NCBI GenBank assembly: GCA_945861435.1
Contig: CAMAUX010000052.1
Coordinates: forward strand, 1 to 40,255
DNA: 40,255 nucleotides
From: Chthoniobacter flavus
GTDB lineage: Bacteria > Verrucomicrobiota > Verrucomicrobiia > Chthoniobacterales > Chthoniobacteraceae
Direction of reading: 5' to 3'
Shown here: positions 1-8,193 of the stretch, piece after piece
Position numbering within the stretch: position 1 is the first letter of the stretch
How the letters are laid out: each line of letters starts with the position of its first letter
The notes under the pieces: generated by a model
Seen by the model: the letters and a program-made list of their open reading frames with translations, nothing else
Databases searched by the model: none
Told to the model about the DNA's origin: nothing
Translations under genes and position numbers: made by a program

Positions 1-645
1 CTGGGTTATTCCGGGTTCATCGTGCCCCCGGGCCAAGCCGTTGCCAACCGTTACAAGACCTACCTCCACCAGACCGAAAACCGGGATGAAAAAGGGGCGC
101 TCCTCTCAAGCTCCAATCACACGAGTGCACACAACACCGGGTCCAGAACCGCTCACTGGGAGGCCTGCTGGACGGGGATCGGCTACCGCAGCGACAGCGG
201 GAGTGAATCGGGCGATGTCATCCGCGGCCCGCTCTCCTCTCCCTCCAGTCCGCGGTCCAAAAGCACCATCCAATTCAACCAGACCTCGCGGAGTCGTGAC
301 AGTGGATCCATCGGCCAATCTAGGGCCGAGCTTCTCCTTGAGGGCGAGGCTCTCTCCATTTCCAAGGTGTATTCCTACAAGTCACCAAGGCACGGAGCTG
401 GAAGAAAGGGAGATGATGCTCCTGGCAACTGAGTGATGGTGGCATTCCCTCGCGCGGTTTTTTCCCAGAAGTCCGGACATGATGAAATCGGCCCGGGGAA
501 AAGCGGTTTCACGGGCACGTTGTCATGGGTTTGGGAAAGACGCTAAGAAAGGGCCTGATGATCGGTTGGCCGATGACACGCTGTTGAGTGCCGCCTTGGT
601 CAACCTTGGATACCTCCCACCCCGCCGCCCCTCTTCTCTCTACTT
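1..645. other. Left-end stretch without a recognisable gene
   Basis: Several overlapping open frames of 60 to 136 codons occur on both strands between 22 and 436, but none shows a recognisable motif, a signal peptide or a convincing start. Their composition is arginine-, serine- and proline-rich, as expected of chance frames in high-GC DNA. A short piece near 384-395 (accaaggcacgg) resembles the interspersed repeat found around 38734 and 39814. The bases just before 646 are pyrimidine-rich and carry no Shine-Dalgarno sequence. The stretch may hold the decayed end of a gene that lies further left, but I cannot show this. Confidence 0.5.
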
Positions 646-2313
646 ATGAAAATCCCCCTGAACCGATCCGTTGTTTTCCTCGTTTGCGCACTGATGCGGG
701 TGGCGGCGGTTGCGGCGGAGCATGACCTCGTCATTTACGGCGGGACGTCGGCGGCGGTGGTGGCGGCGGTGCAGGCCAGAAAGATGGGGCACAGCGTGGT
801 GGTGGTGAGTCCGGACAAGCACCTGGGCGGGCTGTCGAGCGGTGGACTCGGATTCACCGACACAGGCAACAAGGCGGTCATCGGCGGGTTGTCGCGCGAG
901 TTTTATCACCGGGTGTGGAAGCACTACGACCAGCCGTCCGCGTGGGCGTGGCAGAAGCGCGAGGAGTACGGGAACAAGGGACAGGGAACGCCGGCGATCG
1001 ACGGAGAGCAGCGCACGATGTGGATTTTCGAGCCGCATGTGGCGGAGCAGGTTTTTGAGGACTTCGTGCGCGAGCATCAGATCGAGGTCGAGCGCGGCCA
1101 GTGGCTCGATCGCGGGCCGGGCGGGGTCACCATGAAGGAGGGGCGCATCACGGCCATCCGGACCCTTGGTGGAAAGACTTACACCGGCCGGATGTTCATG
1201 GACGCCACGTATGAGGGCGATCTGATGGCGGCGGCAAAGGTCGGCTATCATGTCGGGCGCGAAGCCAACGCCGTGTACGGGGAAACCCACAACGGGGTGC
1301 AAGTGGGAGACTTTCATCACGGGCATCACTTTGCCGTGCTCAAGGAGAAGATCAGTCCTTATCGGATCCCGGGCGACCCGAAGAGCGGTCTGCTACCGGA
1401 GGTGAGTGCGGAGCCGCCGGGCGAGTTGGGTGCAGGGGATCAGCGGTTGCAGGCGTACTGCTTCCGGATGTGTCTCACGGACAAGCCGGAAAACCGTGTG
1501 CCGCTGGAAAAGCCGGCCCATTACCGTGCGGACCGCTACGAGTTGCTGGCGCGGGTGTACGCGGCGGGGTGGGACGAGACCTTTCGCAAGTTCGATCCGG
1601 TGCCCAATCACAAGACCGACACGAACAACCACGGCCCGATGAGCACGGACTTCATCGGGGGTAATTATGACTACCCGGAGGCGTCCTATGAGAGGCGTCG
1701 CGAGATCATCCAAGCGCACGAGGAGTACCAGAGGGGCTGGCTCTATTTTGTGGCGAATGATCCGCGGGTCCCGGCCGGTGTGCGGGAGAAGATGCAGCAG
1801 TGGGGGTTGCCCCGGGATGAGTTCAAGGACAACGGTCATTGGTCTCATCAGCTCTACATCCGGGAGGCGCGCCGGATGAAGGGGGCGTTTGTGATGACGG
1901 AGAACGAGCTGCTCAAGAAGAAGCCGACGCCGGACTCGGTGGGCATGGGCTCCTACACCATCGACTCGCACAATGTGCAGCGCTACGTGACCCCGGACGG
2001 TTCCGTGCAGAACGAGGGGGACGTGGGGGTCGGCCTGAAGGCTCCCTACGAGATCGCCTATCAAGCCCTTGTCCCGCAGAAGAGTCAGTGTGAGAACCTG
2101 TTCGTCCCCGTATGCGTTTCCAGCTCCCACATTGCCTATGGTTCCATCCGGATGGAGCCGGTGTTCATGATCCTCGGCCAGTCGGCCGCCACCGCCGCCG
2201 TGCTCGCTCTGGAGGCGGGATGCGCGGTGCAGGATGTGCCTTATCCAAAACTCCGCGAGCGCCTGCTGGCGGATGGTCAGGTGCTCGAGTGGCAGCCGCC
2301 CCAAAAAAAGTGA
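646..2313 (+). CDS. Secreted FAD-dependent oxidoreductase (PF12831-type)
   Basis: The 555-residue product starts with a signal peptide (about residues 1-24, ending VAA-AE) and runs straight into a dinucleotide-binding fold: DLVIYGGTSAAVVAAVQA at 27-44, followed by the GGLSSGGLG motif at 61-69 seen in FAD-dependent oxidoreductases annotated as PF12831 or xanthan-lyase-related. The C-terminal part (SSSHIAYGSIRMEPVFMILGQ, then a helix) matches the second FAD-contacting segment of the family. Such proteins are common and often multicopy in Verrucomicrobia and Planctomycetes; the substrate is unknown and is usually guessed to be a carbohydrate or a derivative. The start ATG at 646 follows a pyrimidine-rich leader. 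It is separate from the next gene by 175 bases, so it may be monocistronic. Family assignment is firm, substrate is not. Confidence 0.88.
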   Translation: MKIPLNRSVVFLVCALMRVAAVAAEHDLVIYGGTSAAVVAAVQARKMGHSVVVVSPDKHLGGLSSGGLGFTDTGNKAVIGGLSREFYHRVWKHYDQPSAWAWQKREEYGNKGQGTPAIDGEQRTMWIFEPHVAEQVFEDFVREHQIEVERGQWLDRGPGGVTMKEGRITAIRTLGGKTYTGRMFMDATYEGDLMAAAKVGYHVGREANAVYGETHNGVQVGDFHHGHHFAVLKEKISPYRIPGDPKSGLLPEVSAEPPGELGAGDQRLQAYCFRMCLTDKPENRVPLEKPAHYRADRYELLARVYAAGWDETFRKFDPVPNHKTDTNNHGPMSTDFIGGNYDYPEASYERRREIIQAHEEYQRGWLYFVANDPRVPAGVREKMQQWGLPRDEFKDNGHWSHQLYIREARRMKGAFVMTENELLKKKPTPDSVGMGSYTIDSHNVQRYVTPDGSVQNEGDVGVGLKAPYEIAYQALVPQKSQCENLFVPVCVSSSHIAYGSIRMEPVFMILGQSAATAAVLALEAGCAVQDVPYPKLRERLLADGQVLEWQPPQKK

Positions 2314-2488
2314 GGGAAGTCAGCGAGATGAGGGAACGGCCTCAGAACGCAGGTTGGCGCGCCCGATACTTCGAGAGCGGCCCGGTCGTGAAGTCCATGG
2401 CGTCCATGAAGTCTAGGCCCGCCATGACACCGCCTTCCCTTCGCTTCTGGAAGTCCTGTGGTGCGGATGCAAAGACCGCTCTGCTCCC

Positions 2489-3571
2489 ATGAGGATGCTC
2501 TCTCGGATCTTGCTGGTGCTCCTGTCCCTCCTTGCCCTGCGTGGGGCAGGTGCCGCGGATCCACTGGAGCTGGAGCTCGTGGCGGAGAATCGCAGTATCC
2601 AGCCCGGACGTCCGTTCACCGTGGCGCTGCGGTTGATACATGCTGAGGGGTTTCACACCTACTGGATGCACCCCGGGATCGTCGGACTGCCGACCGCCAT
2701 CGAGTGGAAGCTGCCGGAGGGCTGGAAGGCGGGGCCCATCCAGTGGCCGAGTCCGGAGCGGGTGATGATGTTTCAGATCAAGGCGCAGGGTTACCACGGA
2801 GAGGTTTTGCTGCCCGTGGAGATCACGCCGCCCGCCGCAGCCGGCGCCGCAAGAAAAGCCGACGGCGATGACAGATTGCCTGTCCCTAACGGCGATCCTA
2901 GCGCTACTAGCGCTGGCGGTGCTGGCGGTGCTGGCGGTGCTGGTGCCGACCGCGACAGAGTGCCTGTCCCTAACGGCGCTCACGGCGCTCCCAGCGCTAG
3001 TGCAAGCGCTGCCGTTCATGACAGATTGCCTGTCCCTATTGAGACTCCTCCTGCGACGGTTACCCCCGTGACCCTTGCCGCCCGCGTGAGCTGGATGTGC
3101 TGTGGGACGAGCTGTTTCCCGGGTTTCAAGGATCTGCATCTTGAACTGCCTGTTTCCGCCGCTGTTCCAATCACGGATCCGCGCTGGAGGAAGGCGTTCA
3201 AGGGCACCCGTACCGGAAGAGCACGTCCGAGTGACGACTGGACGGTGGTGGCCGAATGCTCCTCCCAACCGCCGACGCTCACCCTCCGCATCCGGCCACG
3301 CACCGAGGCTGCCCGCGTTCATCTGCGTGGGATCGGGCAGGTGACGTTTTTCACCGCAGACGGGCTCACGGACCCGAACCTCGCAGAGCGCTTTGAGCGT
3401 ACGGACACGGAGATTGTGGTGACCCAGGGAATCTCAAAGTTCGCTCCCAAACCCTTTCCACAGCGGGTGGTGGGGATTGTGTCGACTCCGCAGGGGTGGT
3501 CTGTGGGGAAGGAAGCTGCGCTGGAAGTGGATGTGCCCGTTTCTGCAGTTGGGCTCGGGGAATCGCGCTGA
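2489..3571 (+). CDS. DsbD N-terminal-domain-like exported protein with in-frame repeat insertion
   Basis: The 360-residue product begins with a signal peptide (MRMLSRILLVLLSLLALRG). Residues 26-115 and 191-225 match the N-terminal domain of DsbD/ScsB thiol-disulfide interchange proteins: FHTYWMHPG at 55-63, a GEVLLPVEI strand at 104-112, and VTLAARVSWMCCGTSCFPG at 194-212, the equivalent of the VTLxAxxDWLxCxxxCxPG segment. It lacks the membrane and thioredoxin domains, so it would be a periplasmic redox partner or a derivative of one. Between the last two blocks lies an unusual stretch of about 70 residues (118-188), rich in Ala and Gly, with three copies of DRLPVP or DRVPVP. At DNA level these are REP-like palindromes; the family normally has only a short loop here. 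Function is inferred from the domain only. Confidence 0.75.
   Translation: MRMLSRILLVLLSLLALRGAGAADPLELELVAENRSIQPGRPFTVALRLIHAEGFHTYWMHPGIVGLPTAIEWKLPEGWKAGPIQWPSPERVMMFQIKAQGYHGEVLLPVEITPPAAAGAARKADGDDRLPVPNGDPSATSAGGAGGAGGAGADRDRVPVPNGAHGAPSASASAAVHDRLPVPIETPPATVTPVTLAARVSWMCCGTSCFPGFKDLHLELPVSAAVPITDPRWRKAFKGTRTGRARPSDDWTVVAECSSQPPTLTLRIRPRTEAARVHLRGIGQVTFFTADGLTDPNLAERFERTDTEIVVTQGISKFAPKPFPQRVVGIVSTPQGWSVGKEAALEVDVPVSAVGLGESR
2870..3037 (+). repeat. Three REP-like hairpin repeats inside the coding sequence
   Basis: Three copies of an 18-base unit occur at 2870-2887, 2954-2971 and 3020-3037. Each reads gacag-5 bases-ctgtc followed by cct, so each can form a 5-bp stem with a 5-base loop. 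The second copy differs from the others only in the loop region. Between copies 1 and 2 lies a 9-bp tandem repeat (gctggcggt three times, 2912-2938), and actagcgct at 2908-2916 is the inverse of agcgctagt at 2992-3000. The shared core gcctgtccct recurs in intergenic DNA at 6110, 9231 and 38708, which marks it as a dispersed element and not a protein-level repeat. Confidence 0.75.
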
Positions 3572-4275
3572 AGGGCGAGGGAGCCCATGCGCCCGTGTTG
3601 GAGCGAGTTTTGGAACGCGTCGGGACGATGACGGCCCGGATGGATTGGGCTCAGTGGGGAGTCGAGAATCTTCTCCATCCATTGAACGGACCGCCCTTCT
3701 GGTGGTCAAAGAAGCGCCGGAAGAAATCATCGGATGCGATCCAGAGTTTTTTCTCCGAGCGCTGATTCCGCGGCTTTTCCTTGGGTCCTGTGCCCGGTGG
3801 GGGGGCTTGCGGGCACTGCGGTTCGCCGTTCTGTGCGGTCTGCCAGAGCAGATGGCGAGCCGTTGGCGAGTCGTAGCGCTTGGTAGGGATCAGTTGCAGG
3901 GGCCCAGCTGCGGAGACCGAAAATCTGCAGAGGGCAGCCGCTGTGCGCGGTGCAGACTCGATGACGAGGGATCGGAGAAAAGCGAACCAGACGAGCTAGG
4001 CCGAACCAAGTGGTCTCAAACGAATCAACCCAGTCGAGTGAAGCAATCCAGCATCCACCGAATCGAAGGTGAAATCGCTGCCGATGCAGCAGTGCGGACA
4101 GGTTCGTTGAGTTCACCCCCGTCCACTGAAGCAGCGGCGCCCGTAACCTTCTCTGCAAGGCGAGAGCGCGCAACCCGAAAAAAGATCAGGCAGCGCAGAG
4201 CGGGCGGCGAGGACTAGGCAGTGCAGACGGCGTAGCCGGCGTGGAGAGCAGTGCAGTTGATTGGCGCGCCATAGG

Positions 4276-4346
4276 GCGACTGAAAAGGCGACTGAAGAAG
4301 CGACTGAAGAAGCGACTGAAGAAGCGACTGAAGAAGCGACTGAAAA
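4276..4346 (+). repeat. 12-bp tandem array, about six units
   Basis: The unit gcgactgaagaa is repeated head to tail: a variant first copy (4276-4287, ending aaaag), four perfect copies (4288-4335) and a truncated last copy (4336-4346). The near-identity of adjacent units points to recent slippage expansion. Read as protein in one frame it would give KKRL repeats, but no gene context supports translation. Confidence 0.9.
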
Positions 4347-4400
4347 TACCAAGGGGTAAAGAGAACCCCGGAAGATCCACACCGGACAGAGTTGAGAAGA

Positions 4401-4473
4401 CAGCTGCAACAGCTGCAACAGCGGCAGTAGAGGCAGTAGAGGCAGTAGAGGCAGTAGAGGCAGTAGAGGCAGG
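4401..4473 (+). repeat. 9-bp tandem array upstream of the sigma factor gene
   Basis: Five perfect copies of ggcagtaga lie at 4423-4467, followed by a partial copy, and are preceded by a cagctgcaa doublet at 4401-4418. The array is about 75 bases upstream of the sigma factor start, so length changes could alter spacing of upstream regulatory elements. That effect is only a possibility. Confidence 0.9.
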
Positions 4474-4546
4474 ACAGAGAGGCGAGACACGACGAAGGCG
4501 ATAGCAAGCGAAACCAGCACAGCAACCCGATCCGAGGCACCCGATC

Positions 4547-5425
4547 ATGAACTACAAATCAGGCGAAGATTCAGACTCTGGCATCAAGATATACCTGCGG
4601 GAGATCGGTCAGATCCCGCTTCTCACACCGGAACAGGAGGTGGATCTGGCGGCGAAGATCAAGAAAGGGGACGGTGCGGCGCGCTCCCTGATGATCCGCG
4701 CCAACCTGCGGTTGGTGGTGAAGATTGCACACGATTACGCGAATCTGGGGCTGCCGCTTCTGGACCTCATCTCCGAGGGCAACATCGGGCTGATGAAAGC
4801 GGTGGAGCGTTTCGATCCGGCCAAGGGCGGGAAGTTGAGCACCTACGCGGCATGGTGGATCAAGCAGTCGATCAAGCGGGCGCTGGCCAATCAGAGCAAG
4901 ACCATCCGGCTTCCGGTGCATCTGGTGGACAAGATTTCCAAGATGCGCCGGGTTTCGATGCAGATGAGCGAGGAACTGGGGCGCGAACCCACGGATCAGG
5001 AACTGGCGGACGAGGTGGGCTTGGCCGCGGGGAAGGTGTCGTTGCTCAAGACCGTCTCGATCCGACCCGCCTCCTTGGACGCACCCATCAGCGATGAGGA
5101 TTCGACCGAGTTCGGCGAGATCGTGGGGGATATGGAGGCGCAGACGCCCTTCGAACAGTTGCGCGATCAGAATCTGCGGGATGAGGTCGGGGATCTGCTC
5201 GATGTGCTCGATGATCGTGAGAGGAAGATCATCTTCTGCCGGTTCGGACTCGATGGCGGCCGTGCCAAAACTCTCGAGGAAGTCGGGCGCAGGTTTGGGG
5301 TCACGCGGGAGCGGATCCGGCAGTTGCAGAACATCGCGCTGGGGAAGCTGCGTCGTGCGTTGCAGAAGAAGGAGAAGCCGATCGAGTATCTACTCCACGC
5401 GGGCCCTGAGGCGGATGCGGTGTAG
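4547..5425 (+). CDS. RNA polymerase sigma-70 family factor, RpoD-like
   Basis: The 292-residue product has the full core of a group 1/2 sigma factor. Region 1.2 begins at [18 protein letters not shown] (10-27). Region 2 spans about 45-115, with [32 protein letters not shown] and the -10 recognition helix [15 protein letters not shown]. Region 3 covers about 120-205. Region 4 (about 210-272) contains the -35 helix-turn-helix [20 protein letters not shown]. Region 1.1 is missing, so it is either a short primary-type sigma factor or an alternative RpoD paralogue of the SigB/RpoS/RpoH grade. The upstream DNA is unusual in carrying two tandem arrays. No anti-sigma factor is adjacent. The exact subgroup cannot be decided without a tree. 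Confidence 0.93.
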   Translation: MNYKSGEDSDSGIKIYLREIGQIPLLTPEQEVDLAAKIKKGDGAARSLMIRANLRLVVKIAHDYANLGLPLLDLISEGNIGLMKAVERFDPAKGGKLSTYAAWWIKQSIKRALANQSKTIRLPVHLVDKISKMRRVSMQMSEELGREPTDQELADEVGLAAGKVSLLKTVSIRPASLDAPISDEDSTEFGEIVGDMEAQTPFEQLRDQNLRDEVGDLLDVLDDRERKIIFCRFGLDGGRAKTLEEVGRRFGVTRERIRQLQNIALGKLRRALQKKEKPIEYLLHAGPEADAV

Positions 5426-5603
5426 CGTTCGCGCGATGATTGCGACGAAGGGAGCTGAGCAGGCGGCGGCTTTGGTGCGGGCATCTGGAGGGGATCGCCT
5501 TCGGGAATTTCAACTCCGAGGTGCGCGGGCGTTCCAGAGCTTCACATCCTGCCGCACTCCGAAACTTGCGGGTGAAGCGGGTCCGTTCTAAAATGGGCAC
5601 ATT

Positions 5604-5867
5604 ATGAAGCTCCTCCTCTCCATTTCCCTTGCGACCCTTCTGGTGAGCGCCTCTGTGCAGGCCGGCGAAAGTGCGGTGCCGAAGGATTATCCGTTGAAGA
5701 ATTGCGTCATCTCCGGAGAGCCGCTGGGTTCGGGTGGGATGCTGCCTTTCAAGATGACGCATGAGGGGACGGACGTGTGGCTGTGCTGCAAGCACTGCGA
5801 CAAGAAGTTCCTCAAGGAGCCCGCCAAATACGTCCAGCAGGTCAAGGCGGCTGCGGCGAAGAAGTAG
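5604..5867 (+). CDS. Small exported cysteine-rich (YHS/TRASH-like) protein
   Basis: This 87-residue protein has a clear signal peptide (MKLLLSISLATLLVSASVQA, cleavage near residue 20). The mature part carries Cys34 in KNCVISGEPLG and a CCKHC cluster at 61-65, followed by KKFLKEPAKYV. This pattern of a lone Cys, a CCKxC cluster and a KKFxKDPAKY tail resembles small YHS/TRASH-like metal-binding domains found in Planctomycetes and Verrucomicrobia. A periplasmic role in metal binding or handling is therefore inferred; no partner gene is adjacent. The start at 5604 is preceded by taaaat (5590-5595) and has no Shine-Dalgarno sequence. Base composition matches the surroundings. Confidence 0.75.
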   Translation: MKLLLSISLATLLVSASVQAGESAVPKDYPLKNCVISGEPLGSGGMLPFKMTHEGTDVWLCCKHCDKKFLKEPAKYVQQVKAAAAKK

Positions 5868-5882
5868 CGGTCGCGTTGTGCT

Positions 5883-5964
5883 CGGTATGCGGATCGGCAT
5901 GCGGATCGGTATGCGGATCGGTATGCGGATCGGTATGCGGATCGGTATGCGGCTCGGTATTCGG
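5883..5964 (+). repeat. 12-bp tandem array, six units plus a partial
   Basis: The unit cggtatgcggat is repeated at 5883-5954 (copy 2 has c for t, copy 6 ends ggct), followed by the partial copy cggtattcgg. It begins 16 bases after the stop of the small exported protein. Its sequence is unrelated to the arrays near 4276 and 9306, although the unit length is the same. Confidence 0.9.
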
Positions 5965-6025
5965 CGCTGGCGCGGCCTGTGGCGCGCCGCGGGGAGGGCA
6001 TGGTTTTCCGTGGTCCGTCATTCTG

Positions 6026-6174
6026 TGTGTTCCGTGGGCCATTGTGCGTACGGTGCCGCCCGTCGCTCCGCGGTTGATGAGTGGGCCGAGCTTCCTGCCA
6101 CGAGACTTTGCCTGTCCCTATCGGCTCCTGCCCTCAATGGAAGGAGTGGAAGGAGGGTTGGCCCACGGAACACA
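6026..6174. repeat. Inverted repeat bracketing a REP-like core
   Basis: The 16 bases tgtgttccgtgggcca at 6026-6041 are matched exactly by their reverse complement at 6159-6174. Between the arms lies the dispersed core gcctgtccct (6110-6119). The structure resembles a bacterial interspersed mosaic element or a small foldback element. No transposase gene lies inside. Confidence 0.7.
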
Positions 6175-6300
6175 GGTGACACGGGAAGGATGAGGGGGAG
6201 TGAGGAGGGTGATCGTCTGTTTCACGTGCACGTCGACAGCCCAACCCCCCTTTTCAAAGAGACGATCCCGCCGGGAGGTCCACCAGTCCTAGAACCTGCG

Positions 6301-6894
6301 CTATGCCACCGCGCGGACGTCGGTGGTGTGTACGTCGTTTATGGGCAGGCTGGGTGGGTGATTTTCCGGGGTTGAGTCCTGCGCGGGTTGCGAATGCGCC
6401 GCGGTGGTTTTTCTGGAGGATGCCGATCTGGGTGGGCGCTCGATGAGCCATGCATCCGTGATGCGCGTGCCTGGGCCGACGAGGGATTGGTCGTACGGGA
6501 CGCCGTTGATGATGGCAAAAGCGTGGCAGCTGCCCCTGACATAAAAGCGGCCCTTGGGGTGGAGTTCCACAAAACGCTCGGCGGTGATGAATCGTCGCGT
6601 CGGGAGTGGAATCGCTTGGGCGTGGATGCCGTGCCTGCGTGCTTCGTAGATGAGGCGCGAGGAGAGAAACCCCTTGCCGCGTTTTCGACCGGCTGTCTCG
6701 CCAATGCGATAAGCGCGTTTGTAGGAAATGCGGCTCGTCACAGCGAGGGCGACGATGGTGCAGTTGTTTTTGTCGTCAATGCCTGAGCGGTTGAGGCCGC
6801 CGTCGGTGATGCGGAAGCGGAACATGGCGTCGCATGATGTGACGGAGGGTGAGACAAATGGTGTCCAATGCTTCAAGCAGGCTCTGCCCGCCAA
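6301..6894 (-). CDS. Papain-like cysteine peptidase-fold hypothetical protein
   Basis: The 197-residue product resembles small phage- and Verrucomicrobia-type proteins with a papain-like fold. It has an NNCTIVALAVTSRISYKRAY segment (Cys45 followed by a helix), GRKRGKGF at 69-76, and a later GRFYVRGSCHAFAIINGVPYD block with His124 and Asp135. Cys45, His124 and Asp135 could form a catalytic triad; this is inferred from the pattern only. The last 45 residues are Pro/Ser/Thr-rich. The start is uncertain: Met24 (genome 6825) would give a shorter N-terminus that begins just before the conserved part. It lies 37 bases downstream of the PAS-AraC gene on the same strand and may be co-transcribed with it. 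Substrate and role are unknown. Confidence 0.65.
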   Translation of the reverse strand: MAGRACLKHWTPFVSPSVTSCDAMFRFRITDGGLNRSGIDDKNNCTIVALAVTSRISYKRAYRIGETAGRKRGKGFLSSRLIYEARRHGIHAQAIPLPTRRFITAERFVELHPKGRFYVRGSCHAFAIINGVPYDQSLVGPGTRITDAWLIERPPRSASSRKTTAAHSQPAQDSTPENHPPSLPINDVHTTDVRAVA

Positions 6895-6931
6895 GACGGT
6901 GGCCGCCTGTGGCGCTCGGCCTTCCTCGTGC

Positions 6932-7729
6932 TTACCGCGGCCGCTGGCGAAACTGGCCCGGCGTCAGTCCGACGATGGAACGGAACCTTCGTGTCAACGC
7001 GCTCTGGTCGCAGTATCCCACGTCCGCGGCGATCTGAGCGAGCGGCCGGTCGGTTTCATCCAGCAACCGGGCGGCCTCATCGATCCGGAGCTTTTGGATC
7101 AGTTGCATCGGACTGAGGTGGATCAGACGTTGCACGCGCAGATCAAATTGATGGGGGGACATCCCTGCGCGTCTCGCGAGCTGGCTGATGCGCAGGGGTT
7201 CCGAGAACTTCTCATGGATGAAGTCGAGGGTCTCAGAGAGTTCCGTATACGCGGGGGATTTGTGGCCGGGCGCATCCACGTCCCGCGACAAGCCGATGAT
7301 GCCGCAGACTGCGCCGTCCTGCGTCCGCAATGGGCGCTTCGTGGTGATGCACCAGCCTGGGCGGCGTCCCTTGTAAAGATGCAGTTCCAGACGGTTCACC
7401 ATCGGACGGCCGCTGCGCAGGACTGCCTGATCCTGGCGCTGATACCGTGCGCTCAGTTCTGCCGGGAAGATATCGGAGGGCATCCGCCCGATGAGCGCGG
7501 TCTTGATCCCTCCGCCGCAGCGGTCCGCGAGAGTCTGGTTCACCACGACGTACCGTCCCATGCGGTCTTTCACGAAAAAGACCACGGTGGGCAGGTCGTC
7601 GAAAACCTCTTCCGCCGGCAGAACTCCGCCCAAGTCGCTGAGGAGCGCGTCCTTCATCTGGCCGGGGGCGGAGTGAGCGACTTGGTCGCGCGCATTCGGT
7701 TTTTGACGGCTGGGCTTTCGCTTCTGCAT
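6932..7729 (-). CDS. PAS domain-containing AraC-family transcriptional regulator
   Basis: The protein has an N-terminal PAS domain (DLPTVVFFVKDRMGRYVVVNQTLADRCG followed by LIGRMPSDIFP) and a C-terminal AraC-type double helix-turn-helix. The latter starts at LDFIHEKFSEPLRISQLARRAGMSPHQFDLRVQRLI and ends with the family signature IAADVGYCDQSALTRRFRSIVGLTPGQFR. The PAS domain probably binds a small ligand or cofactor, giving a one-component sensor. I place the start at the Met at 7729, which directly precedes a basic linker; an upstream Met at 7792 is possible. Its likely neighbours in a regulon are the peptidase-like gene downstream and the divergent metallophosphoesterase at 8194, although 460 bases separate the latter. 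Confidence 0.85.
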   Translation of the reverse strand: MQKRKPSRQKPNARDQVAHSAPGQMKDALLSDLGGVLPAEEVFDDLPTVVFFVKDRMGRYVVVNQTLADRCGGGIKTALIGRMPSDIFPAELSARYQRQDQAVLRSGRPMVNRLELHLYKGRRPGWCITTKRPLRTQDGAVCGIIGLSRDVDAPGHKSPAYTELSETLDFIHEKFSEPLRISQLARRAGMSPHQFDLRVQRLIHLSPMQLIQKLRIDEAARLLDETDRPLAQIAADVGYCDQSALTRRFRSIVGLTPGQFRQRPR

Positions 7730-8193
7730 CGCGCATCCATTCATGCCGGATGAGGCGTCGAGAAGGAATCCGTTTTCAAACCCCGGCCCCATGGCGTGTT
7801 TTGAGCGTCCGTCTTTGGATCGGCGATCCGAACGATCTCAATTCCACGGCGCCTGACCGCGGCAGGGGCTGCGCTCGATTCACCCTCGCCATCCGGTGAT
7901 TCAAGTCCCGCGCAGCTTTCGCTTTGGATCACGGTGAAATGGGCGGGGTCGCCGTCGAATGGGTGAGTGATCGCGGCGGGATCAGCTCCTTGGTTGTGCG
8001 TCTGATATACCCGCTTTGGCGTCCGTTGATCGGCCTCCTCAACGTGACAGGGACGCTGAGGTTTTTCGGCCGATGGCACTCGACCCACTGGCGAGGCCCG
8101 GTCGCGCAAGGTTTCAGATCGGTCGCGTTTAATTCACGCAAATGCCACCGATGCGAGCGCGTGCTGTCTTAATGGGGGTGCAGAGTGCGGCAC
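7730..8193. other. Divergent intergenic stretch
   Basis: This 460-base stretch lies between the divergent PAS-AraC and metallophosphoesterase genes and should hold both promoters. An open minus-strand frame at 7741-8109 has no recognisable motif and overlaps the alternative start of the regulator, so I do not accept it as a gene. No convincing operator repeat or terminator was seen. Confidence 0.45.

Larger units (their letters stand above)
3572..4546. other. Non-coding stretch before the sigma factor gene
   Basis: No gene could be supported in these 975 bases. Open frames exist on both strands, but they are chance frames kept open partly by tandem repeats whose unit length is a multiple of three. 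The last 60 residues of one frame ending at 3765 look somewhat protein-like (tryptophan- and lysine-containing) but match nothing I recognise. The right half holds two tandem arrays, described separately. The promoter of the sigma factor gene should lie in the right-hand part, but no convincing -35/-10 pair stands out. Confidence 0.5.
5868..6300. other. Non-coding stretch with a tandem array and a large inverted repeat
   Basis: No gene is supported here. The left part (5883-5964) is a 12-bp tandem array. The middle holds a perfect 16-bp inverted repeat with the dispersed core gcctgtccct between its arms. The remainder, 6175-6300, shows nothing recognisable. The stretch separates the plus-strand small exported protein from the end of the minus-strand gene that stops at 6301. 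Confidence 0.6.

Noticed and set aside
1393-2304. 303-codon minus-strand frame opposite the FAD oxidoreductase gene
   Set aside because: It is fully antisense to a well-supported gene and shows Arg/His/Leu-rich composition without motifs.
4276-5964. Tandem arrays considered as CRISPR
   Set aside because: Units are 9 or 12 bp with no spacers, and no cas gene is present.
7741-8109. 122-codon minus-strand frame upstream of the PAS-AraC gene
   Set aside because: No recognisable sequence features; it fills the divergent promoter region.
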